Assembly: GCA_937858775.1 (NCBI GenBank)
Contig: CALLYX010000323.1
Location: 1 to 11,133 of the forward strand
DNA: 11,133 bases
Direction: 5' to 3'
Source of the DNA: an uncultured bacterium
GTDB taxonomy: Bacteria; Auribacterota; Tritonobacteria; UBA1439
Below, piece by piece: positions 1-6,577 of the stretch. Position 1 is the first letter of the stretch, and each line of letters opens with the position of its first letter. Both the position numbers and the translations under genes were made by a program. The notes under the pieces were generated by a model, which did no database searches, had not been told where the DNA came from, and was given only the letters and a program-made list of their open reading frames with translations.

Positions 1-94
1 GGCGGGGGGCTGTGCCATACTCTGAAATGAGGGCGGCGGGGCGCCCCCCGAGGCCGCGCCGTGGAAATCGCCGCCGTTTCCCCCCGACCCCCAC

Positions 95-103
95 AGAGGA
101 GGA
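95..103 (+). promoter_or_regulatory. Strong Shine-Dalgarno of the first small gene
   Basis: The run AGAGGAGGA contains a full AGGAGG core at 97-102, 7 bases before the ATG at 110. It is one of the best ribosome-binding sites in the window and supports the small 72-aa frame as a real gene. The remaining upstream DNA (1-94) holds only a short GC palindrome around 37-50; no convincing promoter or gene end was recognised there. Confidence 0.75.
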
Positions 104-109
104 ATTGCC

Positions 110-328
110 ATGAAGAAGCTGCTGGCGGTGCCGGCCGCGATCGCCGTCCTGTGCGTCGCCGGCATTCTATTCGCCCAGGCCGCGCAGAAGGGGCATGATA
201 TCGGGCAGCAGATCTCCGACCTGAACCAGAAGCTCGACGCGGTCGTGCAGAACCAGGCCAAGCTCGACACGATCATCTCCAACCAGGAGAGGATGATCCA
301 GATGCTGGTCATCATCCGCCACCGCTGA
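110..328 (+). CDS. Small exported or membrane-anchored coiled-coil protein, function unknown
   Basis: This is a 72-residue protein that I do not recognise. It starts with MKK and a hydrophobic stretch at about residues 4-22, followed by an AQA-A motif at about 22-25 that resembles a signal peptidase I site. The segment could be a cleaved signal peptide or a single N-terminal membrane anchor. The rest, about residues 27-66, is polar and rich in Q, N, L, I and K with heptad-like hydrophobic spacing (for example IGQQISDLNQKLD), so a short periplasmic coiled coil is likely. The start is supported by an ideal AGGAGG site. The stop lies 8 bases before the rhomboid start, so the two are probably co-transcribed. 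It could be a small structural envelope protein or a partner or substrate of the rhomboid; both are inference. Confidence 0.65.
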   Translation: MKKLLAVPAAIAVLCVAGILFAQAAQKGHDIGQQISDLNQKLDAVVQNQAKLDTIISNQERMIQMLVIIRHR

Positions 329-336
329 GCCGGGCG

Positions 337-1125
337 ATGCAGGAATACCATCCCAGGGCCTTGGCGCTCGATTTCGGGACAGGGCACAGCCCCGGCGTCA
401 AACGGCTGCTGCAGGCGACGGTCGGCTGCTTCGTGCTCCAGATCCTCGCCGGGGGAAGCCTGGAACCGGTTCTCGGCCTTGTCCCCGGGGCCGCGGTCGG
501 GCGCCTGATGCCTTGGCAGTTCGTCACGTACCTCTTCCTCCACGCGGGGGCGTTCCACCTCTTTTTCAACATGTACGCCCTCTGGGCGCTCGGGCGCGAC
601 GTGGAGGCGGCCCTGGGCACGAGGCGGTTCGTCGCCTACTACCTCATGTGCGGCGTCGCGGGGGGGGCGTGCGCGTATCTCTTCTACGAGCCGCCTGCCG
701 TCATCATGGGCGCCTCCGGGGCGATATTCGGGGTGATGACGGCGTTCGCCGTGCTGTATCCGGAGCGTGTCATCACCCTCCTCGTCTTCTTCGTTATTCC
801 CGTGCGGATGACCGCGAGGCAGATGGCGCTTGCCTTGGCGGGGATCGAGCTCCTGTTCGTAGTCCAGAACCCGCACGGCGGCGTTGTCGCGCATTTCGCG
901 CACCTCGGCGGCGCGCTATGCGGCTACCTGTACATGCGGTGGTCGGGGTTCTGCCGCGGCGGCCGCCCGGGCGGCGGGCGGCGCGGCGGCGGCTTCCACG
1001 CCGGGGTGACGGGGGAGGGGGGGGCGCCCGACACGGACGATCTGCTCGACAAGATATCGCGGCACGGGCTCGGGAGCCTCACGGAGGACGAGAGGGAGCA
1101 GTTGCGCCGCGCCTCGCGGCGTTGA
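337..1125 (+). CDS. Rhomboid-family intramembrane serine protease
   Basis: A 262-residue multi-pass membrane protein with the rhomboid signatures in order. PWQFVTYLFLH and HLFFNM (residues about 62-81) match the loop and helix that supply the oxyanion His and Asn. GASGAIFG carries the Ser nucleophile at residue 127. AHFAHLGG carries the catalytic His at residue 189. Rhomboids cleave transmembrane helices of other membrane proteins. After the last membrane segment there is a Gly/Arg-rich linker (about 205-225) and an acidic/basic tail with LLDKISRHGLGSLTEDE, a tail seen in many bacterial rhomboids. The ATG at 337 has only a weak GGGCG upstream, so translation may depend on reading through from the small gene ending at 328. 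The MBL-fold gene follows after 33 bases. Family assignment is firm; the substrate is unknown. Confidence 0.93.
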   Translation: MQEYHPRALALDFGTGHSPGVKRLLQATVGCFVLQILAGGSLEPVLGLVPGAAVGRLMPWQFVTYLFLHAGAFHLFFNMYALWALGRDVEAALGTRRFVAYYLMCGVAGGACAYLFYEPPAVIMGASGAIFGVMTAFAVLYPERVITLLVFFVIPVRMTARQMALALAGIELLFVVQNPHGGVVAHFAHLGGALCGYLYMRWSGFCRGGRPGGGRRGGGFHAGVTGEGGAPDTDDLLDKISRHGLGSLTEDEREQLRRASRR

Positions 1126-1158
1126 GAGCCGGCGGCGCGTGAGGGGGGGGAATACGCC

Positions 1159-1770
1159 ATGATCGAGGGGATCCACTGGCTGGGGCATTCCGGCTTCAGG
1201 ATAGACGCCGAAAAGATCGTCTATATCGACCCGTTCAAGGTGGGCCGGGGGCCGTCCGCCGACATGATCCTGGTCTCCCACTCGCACTACGACCATTGCT
1301 CGCAGATAGCCATCGAGCGGATCTCGAAGCCGGGAACGGTGATAGTCACGAACGCCGAGTGCGCCCGCAAGCTGCGGGGGGACGTGCGCGTCCTCGCCGC
1401 CGGGCGCTCCCTCGACGTCGGGGGGATTGTCGTGGAGGGGGTCGCCGCGTACAACATCGGCAAGCCGTTCCACCCGAAAGGGGAGGGGGGTCTGGGCTTC
1501 GTCGTGGCCGTGGGGGGGCGGAAGATCTACTTCGCCGGCGACACCGACCTGATCCCCGAGATGTCGGCGGTGAGGGCCGACGTGGCTATCCTCCCCGTGA
1601 GCGGGACGTACGTCATGACGGCGGAGGAGGCGGCCGAGGCCGCGGCGCGGATCAGGCCCGCGGTGGCCATCCCGATGCACTACGGCACGATCGTGGGATC
1701 GGCCTCGGACGCCGCGCGCTTCAGGGAGCTGGCGGGCGTGCCGGTGGAGATACTCGAGCGCGAGGGATAG
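1159..1770 (+). CDS. Metallo-beta-lactamase-fold metal-dependent hydrolase (UPF0173/UlaG-like)
   Basis: A 203-residue single-domain protein. The metal-binding motif HSHYDH lies at residues 41-46 (H41, H43, D45, H46). It is followed by FHPKG (H105), GDTD (D128) and PMHYG (H174), the ligand set of the small MBL-fold hydrolases related to UPF0173 and UlaG. The opening WLGHSGFRI and the IDPF segment (about residues 23-26) are also typical of that group. It has no signal peptide and should be cytoplasmic. The ATG at 1159 sits about 8 bases after a purine-rich GAGGGGGGGG stretch. The lipid-kinase gene begins 4 bases after its stop, so the two are surely co-transcribed. Substrates of this family are poorly known, so no specific reaction is claimed. 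Confidence 0.85.
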   Translation: MIEGIHWLGHSGFRIDAEKIVYIDPFKVGRGPSADMILVSHSHYDHCSQIAIERISKPGTVIVTNAECARKLRGDVRVLAAGRSLDVGGIVVEGVAAYNIGKPFHPKGEGGLGFVVAVGGRKIYFAGDTDLIPEMSAVRADVAILPVSGTYVMTAEEAAEAAARIRPAVAIPMHYGTIVGSASDAARFRELAGVPVEILEREG

Positions 1771-1774
1771 GGAC

Positions 1775-2674
1775 GTGCGCGCCAAGCTCATCTACAATCC
1801 GGCGGCCGGCAGGGCGGCCGGCGCCTCGCGGATGAAGAAGATCATGCGCTCCCTGGCGGACGGGGGCATCGAGGCGGAGATCGGCGTCGTGGGGCGGCCG
1901 GGCGACGCCCGACAGTTCGCCGTATCCGCGAGGGACGGCTCCTTCGACATGGTGATCTGCGCGGGCGGCGACGGGACCATCCACGAGGTCATCAACGGGA
2001 TCGCCGGCTCGAATCTCCTCCTGGGCGTCCTTCCGATGGGGACCGGAAACGTCCTCGCCTGGGACCTCGGCCTCCCGCTCGATCCCGTTGAGGCGTGCGA
2101 GGTCTTGAAGCTCGGGGCGGAGCGGACGATCGACCTCGGGCGCTCCTCCGACGGAAGGTATTTCTCATGCATGGCGGGGGTGGGGATCGACGCCCAGATC
2201 GTCCGGGACGTTCCGCCCCTGGCCAAGGGGATTCTCGGGAGTTTCGCCTACATGCTGAGCGGGATCCGGACGCTGGTCCACCACGGCCTCACCGAGCTAT
2301 CCATCGGGATGGACGGCCGTCCGCCCGTGCTGGGTTACGCGGCGGTGATCTGCAACTCCACGCATTACGGGGGGCGTTTCAAGCTCTGCCCGAGCGCGGT
2401 CATAGACGACGGATGGCTCGACGTCGCAATCCTCCAGAAGAGGGACAGCCTCGCCCTGCTGCGGTCGAGTCTTTCCGTCATCATGGACAACCGGCCCCGC
2501 AAGGAGACCATCTCATTCACCCGGGCGCGCATGGTGCTCGTCAACTCCGCCCAGAAGACGCTCGTCCAGTCGGACGGGGACATCATCGGCGCCACCCCGA
2601 TCGGATTCTCCATCGCCCCCCGGGCGCTGCGGGTCATGGCCCCGGCGCGAAAGCCGGGCGGGGGTGCCGCGTGA
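1775..2674 (+). CDS. Diacylglycerol/sphingosine kinase-family lipid kinase (YegS/LCB5 type)
   Basis: A 299-residue protein with the DAGK catalytic fold. NPAAGR is at residues 8-13, the nucleotide-binding GGDGT at 64-68 (in GGDGTIHEVINGI), and PMGTGN at 87-92. The C-terminal half has GRFKLCPSAVIDDGWLDV, the conserved region of the second beta-sandwich domain, and ends in a QSDGD segment also typical of the family. Members phosphorylate diacylglycerol or related lipids with ATP at the inner membrane face; the exact lipid cannot be read from sequence. The start is GTG at 1775, preceded by GAGGGATAGGGA, and gives an N-terminus (MRAKLIYNPAAG) that fits the family. Its stop overlaps the GTG of the next gene (GTGA, 2671-2674), so translational coupling is likely. 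Confidence 0.92.
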   Translation: MRAKLIYNPAAGRAAGASRMKKIMRSLADGGIEAEIGVVGRPGDARQFAVSARDGSFDMVICAGGDGTIHEVINGIAGSNLLLGVLPMGTGNVLAWDLGLPLDPVEACEVLKLGAERTIDLGRSSDGRYFSCMAGVGIDAQIVRDVPPLAKGILGSFAYMLSGIRTLVHHGLTELSIGMDGRPPVLGYAAVICNSTHYGGRFKLCPSAVIDDGWLDVAILQKRDSLALLRSSLSVIMDNRPRKETISFTRARMVLVNSAQKTLVQSDGDIIGATPIGFSIAPRALRVMAPARKPGGGAA

Positions 2675-3639
2675 AGGGGGCGCACGGCGCCTGGGCCTGG
2701 CTGCTGATCCTCGCCGCCGCCGCGGGTGGGTGCAGGAAGCCGGTCCGCCCGTCGCGGGAGGAGATCCGGTCGAAGTCGGAGCTGGAGTGCGCCATCCGCT
2801 ATCATCGCTTCAACACCCTCTGCAGGATGGCGGGCCGGGACGAGCGGTCCGGGTTCGATCAGCAGGCGTTCACGAAGTACCGGCAGGCGCTGGACGCGCT
2901 CGACGAGATACGCAAGATAGACCCGTTCTGGAACGCCGAGGCGGCGGGGGAGCGCGCGCTCGCGGTGCGCGACAAGACGGAGCGGCTCAAGGAGAAGATC
3001 ACGCGCCGGGGACTTCGGCGGGGCGAGGCGTTCGACCGCTTCCTGGCCGCCCGGGCGGTCGATCCGCTGGCCGCCGGACCCTGGGCCGACCTGGGGGACT
3101 TCTTCTTCAACGAGCACGACTTCGAACAAGCCATAGCCCATTACCGTGAGGCGCTTCAACGGGAACCGTCCAACCCGGCGGTCCTGGTGCGCATGGGGCA
3201 GGTCTACAGCCGCGTCGGCAACCTGGAACAGGCCCGCCGGATCTACGCGCGGCTCATCGAGGCGAACCCGGACCTCGCCGTGGCGCATTACAACCTCGGG
3301 GGTATCTACTTCAGGATGAAGAAGCCGACCTACGCCATCAGGGAGTACACCCGGGCCCTGGAGATAGAACCCCGCTCCGTCCACACCCTCAACGCGCTCG
3401 GCGTCGCATGCAAGCAGCTCAAGCATTACGACGAGGCGGAGTTGCGCCTGAAGCAGGCGATCCGGATCGATCCCGGCTACGCCCCCGCCTACTACAACCT
3501 CGGCCTCGTATTCATGGAGAAGCACAACTACCCGAACGCGACCAGCTACCTGCAGCGCGCCATCGACCTGTTCGGCCCGGACTCCCCGCGCGGGAGGACG
3601 ATAGCCGAGCTCCTCCGCAGCCGCCGCCGGGCGCCCTAG
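2671..3639 (+). CDS. TPR-repeat lipoprotein
   Basis: A 322-residue protein read from the GTG at 2671, which overlaps the preceding stop in a GTGA and has a G-rich site (GGGCGGGGG) just upstream. The frame is open further 5', but there it lies inside the lipid-kinase gene and is a shadow. The N-terminus has a hydrophobic core (WAWLLILAAAAGG) ending in Cys21 with AGGC, a plausible lipoprotein lipobox, so the mature protein is probably lipid-anchored in the envelope. Residues about 30-130 are charged and helical without a recognised domain. Five consecutive tetratricopeptide repeats follow at about 135-168, 169-202, 203-236, 237-270 and 271-304, with clear cores such as AHYNLGGIYFRMKKPTYAI and AYYNLGLVF. 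TPRs bind protein partners; the partner is unknown. It is the last gene of the first operon. Confidence 0.88.
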   Translation: MKGAHGAWAWLLILAAAAGGCRKPVRPSREEIRSKSELECAIRYHRFNTLCRMAGRDERSGFDQQAFTKYRQALDALDEIRKIDPFWNAEAAGERALAVRDKTERLKEKITRRGLRRGEAFDRFLAARAVDPLAAGPWADLGDFFFNEHDFEQAIAHYREALQREPSNPAVLVRMGQVYSRVGNLEQARRIYARLIEANPDLAVAHYNLGGIYFRMKKPTYAIREYTRALEIEPRSVHTLNALGVACKQLKHYDEAELRLKQAIRIDPGYAPAYYNLGLVFMEKHNYPNATSYLQRAIDLFGPDSPRGRTIAELLRSRRRAP

Positions 3640-3659
3640 GTCCCCGAGGTCCCCGCGCC

Positions 3660-3688
3660 GCGCCGGGTCGCTCAACCCGGCGCCTTTC
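3660..3688 (+). terminator. Possible intrinsic terminator after the TPR gene
   Basis: A perfect 9-bp stem pairs GCGCCGGGT (3660-3668) with ACCCGGCGC (3675-3683) around a 6-base loop. It is followed by CCTTTCGCATTTC, a weak T-rich stretch. It lies 20 bases after the TPR stop and 10 bases before the next -35 box, where an operon boundary is expected. The poor T tract lowers confidence. Confidence 0.55.
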
Positions 3689-3697
3689 GCATTTCAC

Positions 3698-3727
3698 TTG
3701 ACCCGTTCTCCCCCGTGCGGCGATAAT
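3698..3727 (+). promoter_or_regulatory. Sigma-70-type promoter for the glycogen operon
   Basis: TTGACC (3698-3703) and GATAAT (3722-3727) each match five of six consensus bases and are separated by 18 bases. The -10 region is notably AT-rich for this window. Transcription would start near 3734-3735, giving a 5' leader of about 67 bases before glgC. That leader contains a small hairpin (CCGGC 3741-3745 pairing with GCCGG 3751-3755). No operator or riboswitch was recognised. Confidence 0.7.
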
Positions 3728-3801
3728 ATGCATCACACGCCCGGCAAGGCGCCGGTGCGTCCCGCCGCGCGCCTGCGCATTGGGATGGAGAGACTCCGCG
3801 T

Positions 3802-5037
3802 ATGACAAACGACCTGGTCATGATCCTCGCCGGCGGCAGGGGCGAGCGCCTGTACCCCCTCACGCGGGACCGGGCGAAGCCGGCCGTTCCGTTCGGCGGC
3901 ATCTACCGGATCATCGATTTCGCCCTGAACAACTTCATCAACTCGGGCTTCTACCGGATCAAGGTGCTGACGCAGTTCAAGTCGGATTCCCTGAACCGGC
4001 ATCTCGCGCGCGGCTTCCGCCTCTCCCCCGAGCTCGGGCATTACATCGACCCGGTCCCGGCCCAGATGCGCACCGGGGAGAGCTGGTACAAGGGGACCGC
4101 GGACGCGATCTACCAGAACCTGAACCTGATCCTGGACGAGGACCCGCGCCAGGTGCTGATCTTCGGCGCGGACCATATCTACCGCATGGACGTGCAGCAG
4201 ATGCTCCACTACCACAAGGAGATGGAAGCGGACCTCACCATCGCCGCCATCCCGCGCCCGGCCGAGGAGGCCAGCTCCTTCGGCGTGCTCCAGGTGGACC
4301 GGGAGGGCAGGGTCCTCGAGTTCCAGGAGAAGGTGAAGAACCCGAAGGAGATGCCTAGCCGCCGGGGCTGGTGCCTCTGCTCCATGGGGAATTACATCTT
4401 CTGCCGCGATATCCTGATCGATGCCGTGAAGCGGGACGCCGAGATGGCGACCTCCCACGACTTCGGCAAGGATATCATTCCCTCCATGATCCGGACGCAC
4501 CGCGTCTACGCCTACGACTTCAGCACCAACCGCATCCCGGGATGCGAGGATAAGGAGATAGGCTACTGGCGGGACGTCGGCACCATCGAGGCGTATTTCG
4601 AGGCGAACATGGATCTTGTCTCCGTATCGCCGCTGCTGGACCTCTACAACGCGGAGTGGCCGCTCCGCACCTGCTACAACCGCTATCCCCCCGCCAAGTT
4701 CGTCTTCGCCAACGAGGCGGAGCGCCGGGTGGGGCGAGCGACCGACTCCATCGTCTCGGAGGGGTGCATCATCAGCGGAGGGACCGTGAACCGGAGCATC
4801 CTCGGGCCGGGGGCGAGGATCAACAGCTACAGCGAGGTGACCGATTCGATCCTCATGAAGGGGGTGGAGATCGGCCGCCACGCCCGCGTGCGCCGGGCGA
4901 TCATAGACAGCGGCATAGAGGTCCAGCCCCACGAGCAGATCGGCTTCGACGAGGAGGCGGACCGGAAGAAGTACTTTGTATCGCCGGGCGGCATCGTGGT
5001 CATTCCGAAACCGCTTCACAAGGAGCTCGACGACTGA
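3802..5037 (+). CDS. glgC: Glucose-1-phosphate adenylyltransferase (ADP-glucose pyrophosphorylase)
   Basis: A 411-residue cytoplasmic enzyme that makes ADP-glucose and pyrophosphate from ATP and glucose-1-phosphate, the committed step of bacterial glycogen synthesis. The N-terminal nucleotidyltransferase domain shows LAGGRGERLYPLT (9-21) and RAKPAVPFGG (24-33), GTADAIYQN (98-106), FGADHIYRMD with the catalytic Asp124, and FQEKVKNP with Lys177 at the glucose-1-phosphate site. SMGNYIF and RDVGTIEAYFEANMDL follow. A C-terminal left-handed beta-helix region runs from about 300 with the usual hexapeptide-like spacing. Length is normal for the family. The ATG at 3802 has GGAGAG 9 bases upstream. 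The position equivalent to the E. coli activator Lys39 (GGK) is Ile34 here, so allosteric control may differ. It is the first gene of the operon, with glgA next. Confidence 0.96.
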   Translation: MTNDLVMILAGGRGERLYPLTRDRAKPAVPFGGIYRIIDFALNNFINSGFYRIKVLTQFKSDSLNRHLARGFRLSPELGHYIDPVPAQMRTGESWYKGTADAIYQNLNLILDEDPRQVLIFGADHIYRMDVQQMLHYHKEMEADLTIAAIPRPAEEASSFGVLQVDREGRVLEFQEKVKNPKEMPSRRGWCLCSMGNYIFCRDILIDAVKRDAEMATSHDFGKDIIPSMIRTHRVYAYDFSTNRIPGCEDKEIGYWRDVGTIEAYFEANMDLVSVSPLLDLYNAEWPLRTCYNRYPPAKFVFANEAERRVGRATDSIVSEGCIISGGTVNRSILGPGARINSYSEVTDSILMKGVEIGRHARVRRAIIDSGIEVQPHEQIGFDEEADRKKYFVSPGGIVVIPKPLHKELDD

Positions 5038-5064
5038 GGGGGCCGCCGTGGCCCGCCACGGGCC

Positions 5065-5072
5065 GGGGGAGG
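5065..5072 (+). promoter_or_regulatory. Ribosome-binding site that decides the glgA start
   Basis: GGGGGAGG lies 5 bases before the GTG at 5078. That start puts the conserved first beta strand (LEIVMASPE) near the N-terminus, as in other glycogen synthases. An in-frame GTG at 5048 also has a G-rich stretch before it but would add ten residues unlike the family, and earlier starts fall inside glgC. Confidence 0.6.
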
Positions 5073-5077
5073 CGCAC

Positions 5078-6577
5078 GTGACCGAGCCGAAGAAGTTGGA
5101 GATCGTGATGGCGTCCCCGGAGGCCGTCCCGTTCGCCAAGACGGGGGGCCTGGCGGACGTCGCCGGCGCCCTGCCGCGGGCGTTGCGGGCGCGGGGGCAT
5201 CGCGTGCGCCTGGTGATCCCGTATTACGGCTGCATCCTCAAGGGCGGCGTCAGGGCGGCGGACACCGGGATAAGCGTCTCGATCGCCATCTCCAACCGCC
5301 TTGAAACGGCGCATCTCTGGGAGAGCAGCCTCGAGGACGGGACCCCCGTATCCCTCCTCCGGAATGACGCCTACTACGACCGCCCGGAGCTTTACGGCAC
5401 CGCCGGGGGGGATTACCATGACAACGCCGAACGCTTCTGCTTCTTCGCCCGGGCGATCGTGGCCATGCTCAAGCGGACTTCCGCCGCTCCCGACATCCTC
5501 CACTGCCACGACTGGCAGACGGGGCTAGTGTGCCCGCTCCTCAAGGTCGTCGAGAGGGACACCCCCATATTCGGCAGGACAGGGGTGGTTTTCACCATCC
5601 ACAACCTCGCGTACCAAGGCCTCTTCTGGCACTACGACATGCATCTCACCGGCCTCCCATGGAGCGTTTTTGTGCCCGATGGGATCGAGTTCTACGGCAA
5701 GATCAACCTCCTCAAGGCGGGGATAGTCTACTCCGACGCGATCACGACGGTGAGCCGCCGCTACAGCGAGGAGATCCAGGGCCCGGAACTAGGCTGCGGG
5801 CTGGCCGGGGTGCTGCGGCGGAGGCGCGGCGATCTCCACGGCATCTTGAACGGGGCCGACTACAGGCAGTGGGACCCGGCGAACGATCCGCATATCGCCG
5901 AGCGATACACCGCGGATACCCTCGACGGGAAGCGGCGATGCAAGGAGGACCTCCTCGGCGCCTACGGCCTGAGCCTCCCCCCGGGGACCCCGCTCGTCGG
6001 GATGGTGGGGCGGATGGCCGACCAGAAAGGGTACGATCTCATCGCCGCGGCGCTCCCGCGTCTCCTCGAGTCCGGCATCGCCATCGTCATCCTAGGCAAG
6101 GGCGAGGAGAAGTACCAGCGCCTCCTCAGGCGGCTGGCGAAGGGCCGGCCTGACCGGCTCGGCGTCAAGATCGCATTCGACAATGCCATCGCGCACAAGG
6201 TCGAGGCGGGGGCGGACTACTACCTGATGCCGTCGCTCTACGAGCCGTGCGGCCTCAACCAGATCTACAGCCTCCGTTACGGCACCGTGCCGATCGTTCG
6301 GGCGACGGGCGGCCTCGACGACACCGTGACACCCTACGATCCGGCCACGGGCGCGGGGAACGGCTTCAAGTTCGGCCCGTATACGGCGGAGGCCCTCCAC
6401 GACGCGGTGGTACGGGCCATCGCGATCTTCGAGCGCGAGCCGGACTGGACGCGGATACGGCGGAATGCCATGGCCTGCGACTTCTCCTGGGACCGCGCCG
6501 CGCGCGAGTACGAGCGGGTGTACCTGGCCGCGGTGTCGAGCGCGCTCGGCCGCGGGGGGGGAGGGGGACGTGCCTGA
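5078..6577 (+). CDS. glgA: Glycogen synthase, ADP-glucose type (GT5)
   Basis: A 499-residue GT-B glycosyltransferase that adds glucose from ADP-glucose to the non-reducing end of an alpha-1,4-glucan. KTGGLADV begins at residue 21, the ADP-glucose-binding loop of bacterial and plant starch/glycogen synthases. HCHDWQTGL is at 142-150 and FTIHNLAYQG follows at about 170. The C-terminal domain has GRMADQKG (R312, K317) and the catalytic EPCGLNQIYSLRYGTVP starting at Glu389, then TGGLDDTV. Length is typical. The GTG at 5078 is chosen for its ribosome-binding site and family alignment. The C-terminus ends in a short Gly-rich tail encoded by G runs. Its last 8 bases overlap the GalT-like gene, so the two are translationally linked. 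Together with GlgC it forms the classical two-step synthesis route. Confidence 0.96.
   Translation: MTEPKKLEIVMASPEAVPFAKTGGLADVAGALPRALRARGHRVRLVIPYYGCILKGGVRAADTGISVSIAISNRLETAHLWESSLEDGTPVSLLRNDAYYDRPELYGTAGGDYHDNAERFCFFARAIVAMLKRTSAAPDILHCHDWQTGLVCPLLKVVERDTPIFGRTGVVFTIHNLAYQGLFWHYDMHLTGLPWSVFVPDGIEFYGKINLLKAGIVYSDAITTVSRRYSEEIQGPELGCGLAGVLRRRRGDLHGILNGADYRQWDPANDPHIAERYTADTLDGKRRCKEDLLGAYGLSLPPGTPLVGMVGRMADQKGYDLIAAALPRLLESGIAIVILGKGEEKYQRLLRRLAKGRPDRLGVKIAFDNAIAHKVEAGADYYLMPSLYEPCGLNQIYSLRYGTVPIVRATGGLDDTVTPYDPATGAGNGFKFGPYTAEALHDAVVRAIAIFEREPDWTRIRRNAMACDFSWDRAAREYERVYLAAVSSALGRGGGGGRA

Noticed and set aside
31..50. GC palindrome near the left edge as a terminator of an upstream gene
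   Set aside because: The best stem is only 5 bp (37-41 with 46-50), with no T tract, and no gene end is visible before it.
2095..2670. 5' extension of the TPR frame inside the lipid-kinase gene
   Set aside because: The extension overlaps a firm gene in another frame and has shadow-like Arg/Gly-rich composition. The GTG at 2671 gives a proper lipoprotein signal.
2365..5139. Long open frames on the - strand opposite the TPR gene and glgC (over 430 codons each)
   Set aside because: They are antisense to well-recognised genes, show low-complexity Arg/Pro/Ala/Val-rich composition and no family motif. Such frames are expected in GC-rich coding DNA.
6553..6568. G runs at the glgA/galT overlap as phase-variation tracts (also 1143-1150)
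   Set aside because: Runs of about 8 G are common by chance at this base composition, serve as ribosome-binding sites here, and the flanking frames are intact. They are more likely sites of sequencing error than switches.
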